From Desulfobacterales bacterium (GTDB taxonomy: Bacteria; Desulfobacterota; Desulfobacteria; Desulfobacterales; UBA2174_A): a stretch of 6,531 nucleotides of DNA. The notes below the pieces were generated by a model. It did no database searches. It saw only the letters and a list, made by a program, of their open reading frames with translations, and was not told the origin of the DNA. The stretch spans positions 1 to 6,531 of the forward strand of contig JALOPD010000208.1 in the NCBI GenBank assembly GCA_025454075.1, written 5' to 3'. This document shows, in pieces, positions 1 through 4,899 of the stretch. The translations under genes were made by a program, and so were the position numbers. How positions within the stretch are numbered: the first letter of the stretch is position 1; each line of letters starts with the position of its first letter.

Positions 1-531
1 GATTCCGCCGGCCGCATCCTGGAGGAGCGGATCATGAGCAGCCGCCGGACGCTGGACGCCTCCGTCGCGTTCCAGGTCGTCGACATGATGCGGGCGGTGC
101 TCGATGAGGGGACCGGAAGCGTGATCCGCCAGCTGGGCTTCCATCTGCCGGCCGCCGGCAAGACCGGCACCACCGACGACTTCAACGACGCCTGGTTCAC
201 CGGGTTCACGCCCACCCTGAGCGTGTCCGTCTGGGTCGGGTTCGACCGGGGCACGAGCATGCGCGACCCCCAGGGCCGCGGCATCACCGGCGGCCGGGGG
301 GCGGCCCCCATCTGGGCGGATTTCATGCGCAAGGCCACCGAGGGCGAGCCCCAGCGGGAGTTTGCGGTTCCCTCGGACATCCGCTTCGTCCAGGTCGGGC
401 CGACGACGGGCCAGCCGGTGCTGCCGTGGGGGCCGCGGGGCGTGGATGTCGCGCTGCGAGCTTCCCAGATGCAGTCGCTTTCCCCCTTTTCAGGGGGACA
501 GGACCCCGGCCCCGCCGGCGGCGGTCAGTGA
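1..531 (+). CDS. Class A penicillin-binding protein (PBP1A type), C-terminal part; start lies before the window
   Basis: The open frame enters at base 1 and gives 176 residues before TGA at 529-531. It holds the end of the transpeptidase domain: the KTGTT motif (bases 160-174) is the third active-site box of penicillin-binding proteins, and it is followed by the usual 'ND-AWF-GFTP' and 'VWVGFD' strand sequences. The stretch before it (MSSRRTLDAS, then a helix and EGTGSV) matches the region preceding KTG in bifunctional PBP1A enzymes, where residues just before the KTG strand read 'GTG'. These enzymes polymerise and cross-link peptidoglycan on the periplasmic face. The SxxK and SxN boxes and the transglycosylase domain must lie upstream. 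After the domain comes a Gly/Pro-rich tail of about 60 residues. The ATG at base 34 is internal, since the homology continues upstream of it. The class A assignment is from the style of the C-terminal region and is less sure than the transpeptidase call. Confidence 0.9.
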   Translation, partial: DSAGRILEERIMSSRRTLDASVAFQVVDMMRAVLDEGTGSVIRQLGFHLPAAGKTGTTDDFNDAWFTGFTPTLSVSVWVGFDRGTSMRDPQGRGITGGRGAAPIWADFMRKATEGEPQREFAVPSDIRFVQVGPTTGQPVLPWGPRGVDVALRASQMQSLSPFSGGQDPGPAGGGQ

Positions 532-546
532 GGAGGTGATCCGCCG

Positions 547-2010
547 ATGACGCACTTTTTTCGCCATAACGCCGTCTGCCTCTGGTTGACCCTCCTGGTC
601 GGCGGGATGGGGGGGCTGTGGGTTCTGCCGGCCCTCCAGCCCGTTGTGGGGATCGACCTCATGCCGCTCGTCGCGGCCGGCGGCCTGGCGGCGATGTTCC
701 TTTTCATCGCCTGGGCGGTCAACCGGGCCGGGCTGAGACGGGTGGGGCATTTGATGCGCAGCGCCGATGTCGCCGAACGCGAAGGCCTTTCGGTCGAAGC
801 GGAAGCGGCTTTCCGGGAAGCGCTGGCGGCCCTGGACGGGTTCTGGTTGGCGCCCGCCGCCCGCCGCCAGGTCCTGACGCGTCTGGCAGGGCGGCTGGCG
901 CGGTTCTATCTGGCCCGGACGCGCCTCGACCCTGCGGCGGAGGACTTCGTCACCCGGTACCTCTCGGCCCGGCCCGAGGACGAGGAGGTCGCCGAGCAAT
1001 GGGTGCGGCAGGCCGAGGGCCGGGGCGGGCTGCGGGAGGAGCACCAGGAACTGGCCGCCCGCCTCGGAAGCGCACACCCCCGGAATGCGGCCATCCAGGA
1101 AGCGCAGGCGCGCCTGTTTCTGATGCTGGAGCGCACCGATTACCCCGCGCTTCGAAGCTACCGCCGCGTGTGCGATGCGCAGGGCCGCGCCCCGGACGAA
1201 TTCTGCGAGGGCCTGGCGCGGCTGTTGAAAAAGGACGGCCGCTCCGATGAGTGGGCGCAGCGGATTTATTCCCGGGCGCGGGGGGAGGGCCCGGCGACGG
1301 ACCTGCCGGCCGTCCCTCGGCCCCGGGAGGCCGATCGGTTTCCAGCCGACCTCTCCGAAGCGGTGGAATCCGACGCCGGGCTTCCGGCCGAAGAAGAGGC
1401 TGAGCCGGAGGCCGCCTTCCGCATGTCTGCCGCAGCCGATGCGTCGGATGAAGAGGGGCCGGATGATCGCGAGTCGCTTTTGGCGGGTCGCCGGGAGGTT
1501 CGGCCGCACCTGCGTCGGCTCGCGCAGGCGGCCGGCTCCACCGCAAACTCGGCTCTCGAAAGGCTTTTCCGGCTGGGCCGCGGAACGGGGCGGGCGGCTC
1601 GCTTCGCCTTCCAAGTTCGGGGCGTCCGGTATGCGCTGGGGGTGCTGCTGGTCGCAGGGGTTGCCGGGGGCGGGCTATGGCTGGGCATCGACGCCCTCGA
1701 CCGTTTCGACCGCGGGCCTTCCGTGCCGACTGGTCCCGAGACGTCCGCACCCGCCGCGGCCGCGGCGACGGACCCCTTCACCCTTCAGGTGGCCGCATAC
1801 CTCAAGCAGGAATACGCGATCAAGCTGGTGGAGGAGTTGAAACGCAAGGGACTCGACGCCTACTGGACCGAGACGTCCAGCGGCGGGAAACTCTGGTACC
1901 AGGTCCGCATCTCGCACTTCCCGGATCAGCAGTCGGCGCGCGAATACGGCCGCAACCTCAAGTGGAAGGGGCTGATCGACGACTTCTACGTGACCAGCTA
2001 TGCGCGCTGA
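547..2010 (+). CDS. Membrane protein with TPR-like middle and C-terminal SPOR domain
   Basis: This is a 487-residue protein. Its ATG follows the PBP stop by 15 bases and is preceded by a near-ideal ribosome binding site (AGGAGGTGAT, 531-540) that overlaps the PBP stop codon, so the two genes are probably co-transcribed. Residues about 10-29 and 36-58 are hydrophobic helices. Residues about 72-245 are helical and Ala/Glu/Arg-rich, and 'AEREGLSVEAEAAFREALAA' looks like a TPR helix pair. Residues 250-312 are acidic and Pro-rich, probably disordered. A third hydrophobic helix (about 362-382) and an Ala/Pro linker lead to a SPOR domain at about 410-487, opening with FTLQVAAY and containing WYQVRISHF. 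SPOR domains bind glycan strands stripped of stem peptides, often at the division septum. That role fits the PBP neighbour. With three membrane crossings the TPR-like part and the SPOR domain should lie on opposite sides. The domain call is firm, the cellular role is inferred. Confidence 0.87.
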   Translation: MTHFFRHNAVCLWLTLLVGGMGGLWVLPALQPVVGIDLMPLVAAGGLAAMFLFIAWAVNRAGLRRVGHLMRSADVAEREGLSVEAEAAFREALAALDGFWLAPAARRQVLTRLAGRLARFYLARTRLDPAAEDFVTRYLSARPEDEEVAEQWVRQAEGRGGLREEHQELAARLGSAHPRNAAIQEAQARLFLMLERTDYPALRSYRRVCDAQGRAPDEFCEGLARLLKKDGRSDEWAQRIYSRARGEGPATDLPAVPRPREADRFPADLSEAVESDAGLPAEEEAEPEAAFRMSAAADASDEEGPDDRESLLAGRREVRPHLRRLAQAAGSTANSALERLFRLGRGTGRAARFAFQVRGVRYALGVLLVAGVAGGGLWLGIDALDRFDRGPSVPTGPETSAPAAAAATDPFTLQVAAYLKQEYAIKLVEELKRKGLDAYWTETSSGGKLWYQVRISHFPDQQSAREYGRNLKWKGLIDDFYVTSYAR

Positions 2011-2019
2011 GCGGATCGT

Positions 2020-2478
2020 TCAGTTCACCGAAAGCGTCTCCGGATTGACCGTCAGCACCGGGACCGGCGAGAACCGCACCACTTTGGCGGCGACGCTGCC
2101 GAAAAGGGAATACTCGATGCCTTTGCGGCCATGCGTTCCCATGACGATCAGGTCGGCACCCTCTTTCTGGACGAACGTGATGATCTCGTCGGCCGGCTCG
2201 CCGGAGACTACGCGTTTCTCGGCATTCTCCCGGGCCGCGGGGATATCGAGGCAAAACTGAGTAAGGGATTGCTGCGCATGCGCCACGACTTCACCCTGTT
2301 CCAGGCCCAGATTTTTGTGCGGCATGTACAGCCCGGCCCAGATGCGCAGGTCCTGCACCACGTGGAGAATGCAGATCCGGCTGCCGAACGGTTCCGCCAG
2401 GGCCAGTGCATACTTCAGAATTCGAGACGAATGCGGTGTCAGGTCGCAGGGGAAAAGAATCTTTTTGATCGCCAGCAT
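2020..2478 (-). CDS. Universal stress protein, UspA family
   Basis: This 152-residue protein starts MLAIKKILFPCDLTPHS, the usual first strand and loop of the Usp fold (with Asp12). The C-terminal half carries G114-T-H-G117, nine residues, then G127-S128. This matches G-2x-G-9x-G-S/T, which marks ATP-binding Usp proteins, and it is followed by the VPVLTV closing strand. The length is that of a single-domain Usp. I chose the ATG at 2478 because it starts the conserved first strand and has GGGAGGG upstream; the frame stays open further upstream but that part looks like translated leader. The gene converges on the SPOR gene with only nine bases between stop codons and no obvious terminator there. 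Usp proteins are cytoplasmic and respond to starvation and other stresses; the exact role of this one cannot be read from sequence. A link to the upstream fmdB-like gene in one transcript is possible, with a 110-base gap. Confidence 0.93.
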   Translation of the reverse strand: MLAIKKILFPCDLTPHSSRILKYALALAEPFGSRICILHVVQDLRIWAGLYMPHKNLGLEQGEVVAHAQQSLTQFCLDIPAARENAEKRVVSGEPADEIITFVQKEGADLIVMGTHGRKGIEYSLFGSVAAKVVRFSPVPVLTVNPETLSVN

Positions 2479-2520
2479 CGTAAGGCCCTCCCTTCGCGTG
2501 TCGACGGGTTGTGACACCAA

Positions 2521-2543
2521 CGGAGGCCAGGGGGTTGCCTCCG
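2521..2543 (-). other. Short hairpin between the FmdB-type gene and usp
   Basis: CGGAGGC (2521-2527) and GCCTCCG (2537-2543) form a perfect 7-bp stem with a nine-base loop, 43 bases upstream of the usp start on the minus strand. A weaker inverted repeat, GTGTC/GACAC (2498-2517), lies between it and the start. There is no run of T after either, so a simple intrinsic terminator is unlikely. The hairpin may be a 5' leader element of usp, a transcript-stability element, or chance in GC-rich DNA. Confidence 0.3.
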
Positions 2544-2588
2544 CGAAGCGATTCGGATGGGGCGTTGCACTAAGCGGCGCAGGCGTGT

Positions 2589-2795
2589 TCAGCGAGAGTT
2601 TGAGGAGCCTCCGGAGGACCGGGTGGAGGCATACCCGTCGGCATACCACCCGCCGCCTTTCAGCTCAAAGGAGAAACGGGATACGATCTTCTTGGCCTTT
2701 TGGTTGCAGCAGGGGCAGGAGATGGTCTCCGTCCCCATGGGAACGATGCGCTCAGTGGTCGTTCCTTTTGAACATTCGAACTCGTAAACCGGCAT
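2589..2795 (-). CDS. FmdB-family zinc-ribbon protein, one cysteine missing
   Basis: This 68-residue protein begins MPVYEFEC, the hallmark start of the FmdB regulatory family (small putative zinc-ribbon proteins). It contains C27-P-C-C30 and the typical middle 'FELKGGGWYADGY' (residues 44-56), then a Ser/Gly-rich tail. In the family a CxxC knuckle near residue 8 pairs with a second one about 20 residues later. Here the first reads C8-S-K-G11, so its second cysteine is replaced by glycine. C29, inside the second knuckle, could compensate, or zinc binding may be lost. Start choice: ATG at 2795 with GGAGG five bases before it. The family was named from a regulator near formamidase/amidase genes, but most members have no tested function and none is claimed here. 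The gene is divergent from the CULT gene and upstream of usp on the same strand. Confidence 0.85.
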   Translation of the reverse strand: MPVYEFECSKGTTTERIVPMGTETISCPCCNQKAKKIVSRFSFELKGGGWYADGYASTRSSGGSSNSR

Positions 2796-2824
2796 GCTGG
2801 CCTCCGCTTGACATTATGGTAACT

Positions 2825-2852
2825 ATTTTAGCCCTTTCTGTGCGAAAGTCAA
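2825..2852 (-). promoter_or_regulatory. Sigma-70-type promoter of the FmdB-type gene
   Basis: On the minus strand TTGACT (2847-2852) is followed by a 16-base spacer and TAAAAT (2825-2830), each matching five of six consensus bases. The spacing is good and the start codon lies about 30 bases downstream of the -10 box. A second TTGACT (2855-2860) sits eight bases further upstream, giving a tandem CCTTGACT repeat. The promoter may also drive usp by read-through. Confidence 0.6.
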
Positions 2853-2903
2853 GGAGTCAAGGATTCGACATGGGGCGTGTCGAACCCTTTTCAGGGATGT
2901 AGC

Positions 2904-3368
2904 ATGTATGTCGACATTCGTCTTGGGGTACCGGTAAAGGTGCCGGCTGATGGCGCACCCGGCAAAGGTTTCCTGCGGCAGCCCCTGGAAGGGCCGCAGC
3001 GGAAAGTGTTGTCGGAAACGGCGAGGGCACCCTCTGATGAGAAGGCGCCGCAGGAAGAAATCTACATCCTCTGCCGCGACTGCCTGCATCCCGTCACCCG
3101 GCCGGCCGATCGCATCAGCGTTCAGGGCCGCCACCGCCACACCTTCGCCAACCCTCACGGGGTCGTTTACGAAATCGGCTGCTTCCGGAGCGCCCCGGGG
3201 TGCGGGCTGATCGGCCCGGCCTCGGACGAGTTCACCTGGTTTGCGGGGCACCACTGGCGGGTGTGCGTCTGCGCCGCCTGCCTGGTTCATTTGGGGTGGC
3301 GTTTTGCCTCGACCGACGGGGAGCCCTTTTACGGGCTCATTCTCGACCGCCTGATCGAACCCTCTTGA
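2904..3368 (+). CDS. CULT-domain protein (bacterial single-domain cereblon homologue)
   Basis: This 154-residue protein has a poorly conserved N-terminus (about 1-50) and a full CULT domain (about 52-152), the domain of human cereblon that binds thalidomide-type drugs. The evidence is the whole pattern in order: C57-x-x-C60; HTFANPHG (79-86), whose NPHG matches human cereblon; LIGPASDEFTWF (102-113); W118; C123-x-x-C126; HLGWRF (129-134); and FYGLI (142-146). The two CxxC pairs should hold a structural zinc ion. W112, W118, W132 and F134 correspond to the human ligand cage W380, W386, W400 and F402. Small bacterial CULT proteins are known, such as MsCI4 of Magnetospirillum gryphiswaldense, but their natural task is unsettled. 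There is no Lon-like or DDB1-binding part, so a ubiquitin-ligase role is excluded. I prefer ATG 2904 with CAGGGA upstream (2892-2897); GTG 2877 would add nine residues. It is flanked by the divergent FmdB-type gene and convergent coaE. Confidence 0.92.
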   Translation: MYVDIRLGVPVKVPADGAPGKGFLRQPLEGPQRKVLSETARAPSDEKAPQEEIYILCRDCLHPVTRPADRISVQGRHRHTFANPHGVVYEIGCFRSAPGCGLIGPASDEFTWFAGHHWRVCVCAACLVHLGWRFASTDGEPFYGLILDRLIEPS

Positions 3369-3412
3369 TACAGAAAAATTCAAAGCACGAAATCCGAAAT
3401 CCGATTTGAATG
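3369..3412. repeat. AT-rich tract with tandem CGAAATC units after the CULT gene
   Basis: Directly after the CULT stop the composition turns AT-rich against a GC-rich background. Two adjacent copies of CGAAATC (3388-3401) are followed by CGATTT (3402-3407), with AAATTCAAAG just before. From general knowledge, similar simple AAATCCGAAAT-like strings recur between genes in several Desulfobacterota genomes, so this may be a copy of a dispersed intergenic repeat. Nothing here codes for protein. Confidence 0.45.
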
Positions 3413-3430
3413 CGGGACAAACCTGTCCCG
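3413..3430. terminator. Candidate terminator between the convergent CULT and coaE genes
   Basis: CGGGACA (3413-3419), a four-base loop, and TGTCCCG (3424-3430) form a perfect 7-bp hairpin. It begins five bases past the coaE stop on the minus strand, where it is followed by a moderately T-containing stretch. On the plus strand it is 44 bases past the CULT stop and lacks a T run. The convergent layout makes a shared transcription end plausible. Confidence 0.45.
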
Positions 3431-3435
3431 GCGCT

Positions 3436-4047
3436 TCACTTCTGTTGGGCCAGCAGCGACAGACGACGGTACACCTCCAGCGTTTGGGCCCGGGTGTGTT
3501 CGAGAGGACCAGAGTTGTCGATCACAAAGGCGGCCAGCGACTTTTTCTTTTCGATGGGCATCTGGGCCCGGATGCGGGCGCGGGCGTCGGGCTCCGCGAG
3601 GCCGTCGCGGGCCATGAGGCGCTCGAGCTGGACCGGCTCGGGAACGTAGACGACGATCACCGCGACAAGCCCCTCGTCCATGCCGGACTCGAACAGCAGC
3701 GGCACGTCGAGGATGACCAGGGCCTCCGGCGCCGCCCCCCGGATCCGGTCCAGGCGCCGGGCGATTTCCTGTTTGACCCACGGGTGGACGATTCGCTCGA
3801 GCGCCCGTTGCTCGGCCGGGTCGTTGAAGATGATCTCCGCTAGGCGCCGCCGGTCGATCTCGCCGTCGCCGAGCAGAACGGTCTCGCCGAAATGGGCGAC
3901 GATGGCGTGGAAGGCGGGCGCCCCCTTCCGGACGGCCTCGCGCGCGGTCCGGTCGGCATCGATCAGACGGGCGCCGGCCTCCTCGAAAATGGCGGCTACC
4001 GTCGATTTTCCCGTGGCGATGCCACCCGTCAGTCCGGCGACGATCAT
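3436..4047 (-). CDS. coaE: Dephospho-CoA kinase
   Basis: This 203-residue protein has the normal length for CoaE, the cytoplasmic enzyme that phosphorylates the 3'-hydroxyl of dephospho-CoA with ATP, the last step of coenzyme A synthesis. Visible motifs are the P-loop GGIATGKST (residues 8-16), D30-A-D32 (the substrate-binding and catalytic acidic pair), a VHPW motif at 87-90, and DVPLLFESG (114-122) for substrate binding, then the RxxR-type lid region and a helical end. I placed the start at ATG 4047 because it begins the first beta strand (MIVAGLTGG) and has GAGGA seven bases upstream; an in-frame TTG at 4086 would only add 13 unconserved residues. The gene stands alone on the minus strand, divergent from hsp20 and convergent with the CULT gene. 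No clear promoter was found; TTGGAC (4081-4086) with TATTCG is weak. Confidence 0.96.
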   Translation of the reverse strand: MIVAGLTGGIATGKSTVAAIFEEAGARLIDADRTAREAVRKGAPAFHAIVAHFGETVLLGDGEIDRRRLAEIIFNDPAEQRALERIVHPWVKQEIARRLDRIRGAAPEALVILDVPLLFESGMDEGLVAVIVVYVPEPVQLERLMARDGLAEPDARARIRAQMPIEKKKSLAAFVIDNSGPLEHTRAQTLEVYRRLSLLAQQK

Positions 4048-4161
4048 GCAGCGTCCTCGAATACGGATAACGTTTTGCGGGTCCAACTGCCCGGAGCCCT
4101 GAACGGCTGGACAGGGAGTTGAAAAGCAGGTATCGGGCCGTCAGCCGAGGCGCGCGGCGTT

Positions 4162-4246
4162 TTGGAAAGCACAGCCGATCGGCCATAGGTGAGTATTTAC
4201 AATAGCCGCGCAACGCCGGATCACGGCCTGAGACGCCGCTTTCCAA
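4162..4246. repeat. Nine-base inverted repeat enclosing 67 bases
   Basis: TTGGAAAGC (4162-4170) and GCTTTCCAA (4238-4246) are exact inverted copies. Pairing continues imperfectly outward, and the enclosed segment contains the palindrome GCCGATCGGC plus GGCC blocks that can pair, so an RNA from either strand could fold into one branched structure. It could be a small RNA, a leader element, or a remnant of a repeat. None is established. Confidence 0.4.
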
Positions 4247-4261
4247 CACCCTGTTAGTCGA

Positions 4262-4306
4262 GGGCGGCTGCCTTGTCAACCGCCGGTCCAACTTGAATTG
4301 CCGCCC
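4262..4306. repeat. Seven-base inverted repeat upstream of hsp20
   Basis: GGGCGGC (4262-4268) and GCCGCCC (4300-4306) are exact inverted copies separated by 31 bases, about 85 bases upstream of hsp20. The pair surrounds TTGTCA and TTGAAT, which are candidate -35 elements, so it could be a regulatory site. In GC-rich DNA a 7-bp match is not strong evidence. Confidence 0.25.
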
Positions 4307-4390
4307 CCAGGTCTTAGCTTCAGATGGTACGGTCGGGGCCGTTCGAGGATTCCGATCGTTGATTTTCAAACCATCAAGGAGGTAAATTCG

Positions 4391-4693
4391 ATGGCCGAAG
4401 ACAAACTGAAGATGGCCGCCGATGTGTGCTCCTATATCAACGAGGACGACCAGCACATTCACTTGGAAATTTGTCTCCCGGGGGTCAAGAAGCAGGCGAT
4501 CAACCTGAAGATCCGTGACGACAGCTACAGCCTGTTCGCGCCGCGGGACGACTTCGACTATGTGTCCGCGGCGGCGTTCTGCTGCCCGGTGAATTCCAAG
4601 AAGGCGAAGGCTTCCTACAAGGACGGGATGCTCAAGGTGACGGTCCCTCTGAGGGACCCCATGGAAGGCTCCCACGTCGTTAAAATCCACTAA
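4391..4693 (+). CDS. Minimal Hsp20/alpha-crystallin small heat-shock protein
   Basis: This 100-residue protein is little more than an alpha-crystallin domain. ICLPGVKKQAINLKI (residues 27-41) is the typical beta-strand start of the domain, and A74-SYKD-G79-M-L81 matches its A-x-x-x-n-G-x-L signature, followed by KVTVPL. Small heat-shock proteins hold unfolding proteins as oligomers in the cytoplasm. This one has only a short N-terminal arm and no clear I-x-I tail motif, since it ends HVVKIH, so its assembly may differ from classic Hsp20, or it may be a dimer-type Hsp20/CS relative. FCC (63-65) places two adjacent cysteines in the middle of the domain. Start: ATG 4391 with AAGGAGG (4376-4382) eight bases upstream. 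It appears to be a single-gene unit: divergent from coaE and closed by a strong hairpin. Confidence 0.9.
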   Translation: MAEDKLKMAADVCSYINEDDQHIHLEICLPGVKKQAINLKIRDDSYSLFAPRDDFDYVSAAAFCCPVNSKKAKASYKDGMLKVTVPLRDPMEGSHVVKIH

Positions 4694-4695
4694 CC

Positions 4696-4734
4696 AGGAA
4701 AGCCGTCGGGCACTTTGTGCCCGGCGGCTTTCCT
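4696..4734 (+). terminator. Strong hairpin terminator after hsp20
   Basis: Two bases after the hsp20 stop, an 18-base arm (4696-4713) pairs with 4717-4734 across a three-base TTT loop, with only one G-U wobble in the stem. The 3' arm ends CTTTCCT but no T run follows it, so it deviates from the textbook intrinsic form. It may also stabilise the hsp20 mRNA and shield the rrf2 promoter downstream. Confidence 0.8.
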
Positions 4735-4802
4735 GTCATGAGGAAATCAAGGTCCCTTCTCCCCCCTCTTGCGAAAACAGGAATTTCCCCCGAAAAAACC
4801 AT

Positions 4803-4862
4803 TTGACAAGGCGCCGACTTCTTGACTAATAGAATCGGCAAACTTCCTGACTTTTTCAATCG
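4803..4862 (+). promoter_or_regulatory. Promoter and candidate operator region of the rrf2-hmcA operon
   Basis: TTGACA (4803-4808) is a consensus -35 box. Possible -10 boxes are ACTAAT (4825-4830, 16-base spacing) or TAATAG (4827-4832, 18-base spacing). Two direct copies of TGACT-N5-AATCG (4823-4837 and 4848-4862) lie 25 bases apart, and the first overlaps the -10 region. GCCGA (4813-4817) and TCGGC (4835-4839) form an inverted repeat across the core promoter. Binding there would block RNA polymerase, so autorepression by the downstream Rrf2 protein is a reasonable inference. Confidence 0.55.
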
Positions 4863-4899
4863 ACAAACAACCTCCGTTGAACCCGGTTGGGTAAAGCGC

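Larger units (their letters stand above)
4048..4390. other. Divergent intergenic region between coaE and hsp20; no gene recognised
   Basis: This 343-base stretch should contain the promoters of coaE (minus) and hsp20 (plus). No frame here gives a convincing protein and no tRNA or known RNA fold was recognised. It holds two inverted repeats (4162-4246 and 4262-4306), a 10-base palindrome GCCGATCGGC (4174-4183), and a locally AT-rich patch at about 4190-4204. The nearest promoter-like pair for hsp20 is TTGAAT (4293-4298) with TAGCTT (4315-4320) at 16-base spacing, which is weak. The hsp20 ribosome binding site AAGGAGG (4376-4382) is clear. Confidence 0.6.

Noticed and set aside
481..498. Hairpin TCCCCC/GGGGGA near the end of the PBP gene
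   Set aside because: It lies inside the coding tail with no T run and before a closely linked downstream gene, so termination is unlikely.
490..1614. Long minus-strand open frame opposite the SPOR gene
   Set aside because: It is an Arg/Pro/Gly-rich reading typical of the antisense of GC-rich coding DNA, and the plus strand encodes a recognisable protein.
2808..2836. Plus-strand TTGACA (2808-2813) as promoter of the CULT gene
   Set aside because: The -35 match is perfect but no acceptable -10 hexamer occurs at 15-19 bases; the only TA-rich hexamer is too close.
2877..2903. GTG start at 2877 for the CULT gene
   Set aside because: It has no convincing ribosome binding site and would add nine residues; ATG 2904 has CAGGGA at good spacing. 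It is not excluded.
4292..4310. Heat-shock sigma-32 promoter (CTTGAA with CCCCAG) upstream of hsp20
   Set aside because: The boxes are only seven bases apart, well short of the required 13-15.
3380..4690. Minus-strand open frame of 436 residues across coaE, the gap and hsp20
   Set aside because: It reads coaE and hsp20 in wrong frames and crosses a non-coding gap; no family features are visible.
4822..4899. TTG start at 4822 giving a 187-residue Rrf2 protein
   Set aside because: It falls in the promoter/operator region and the added residues do not resemble the family, whose conserved helix starts right after ATG 4900.
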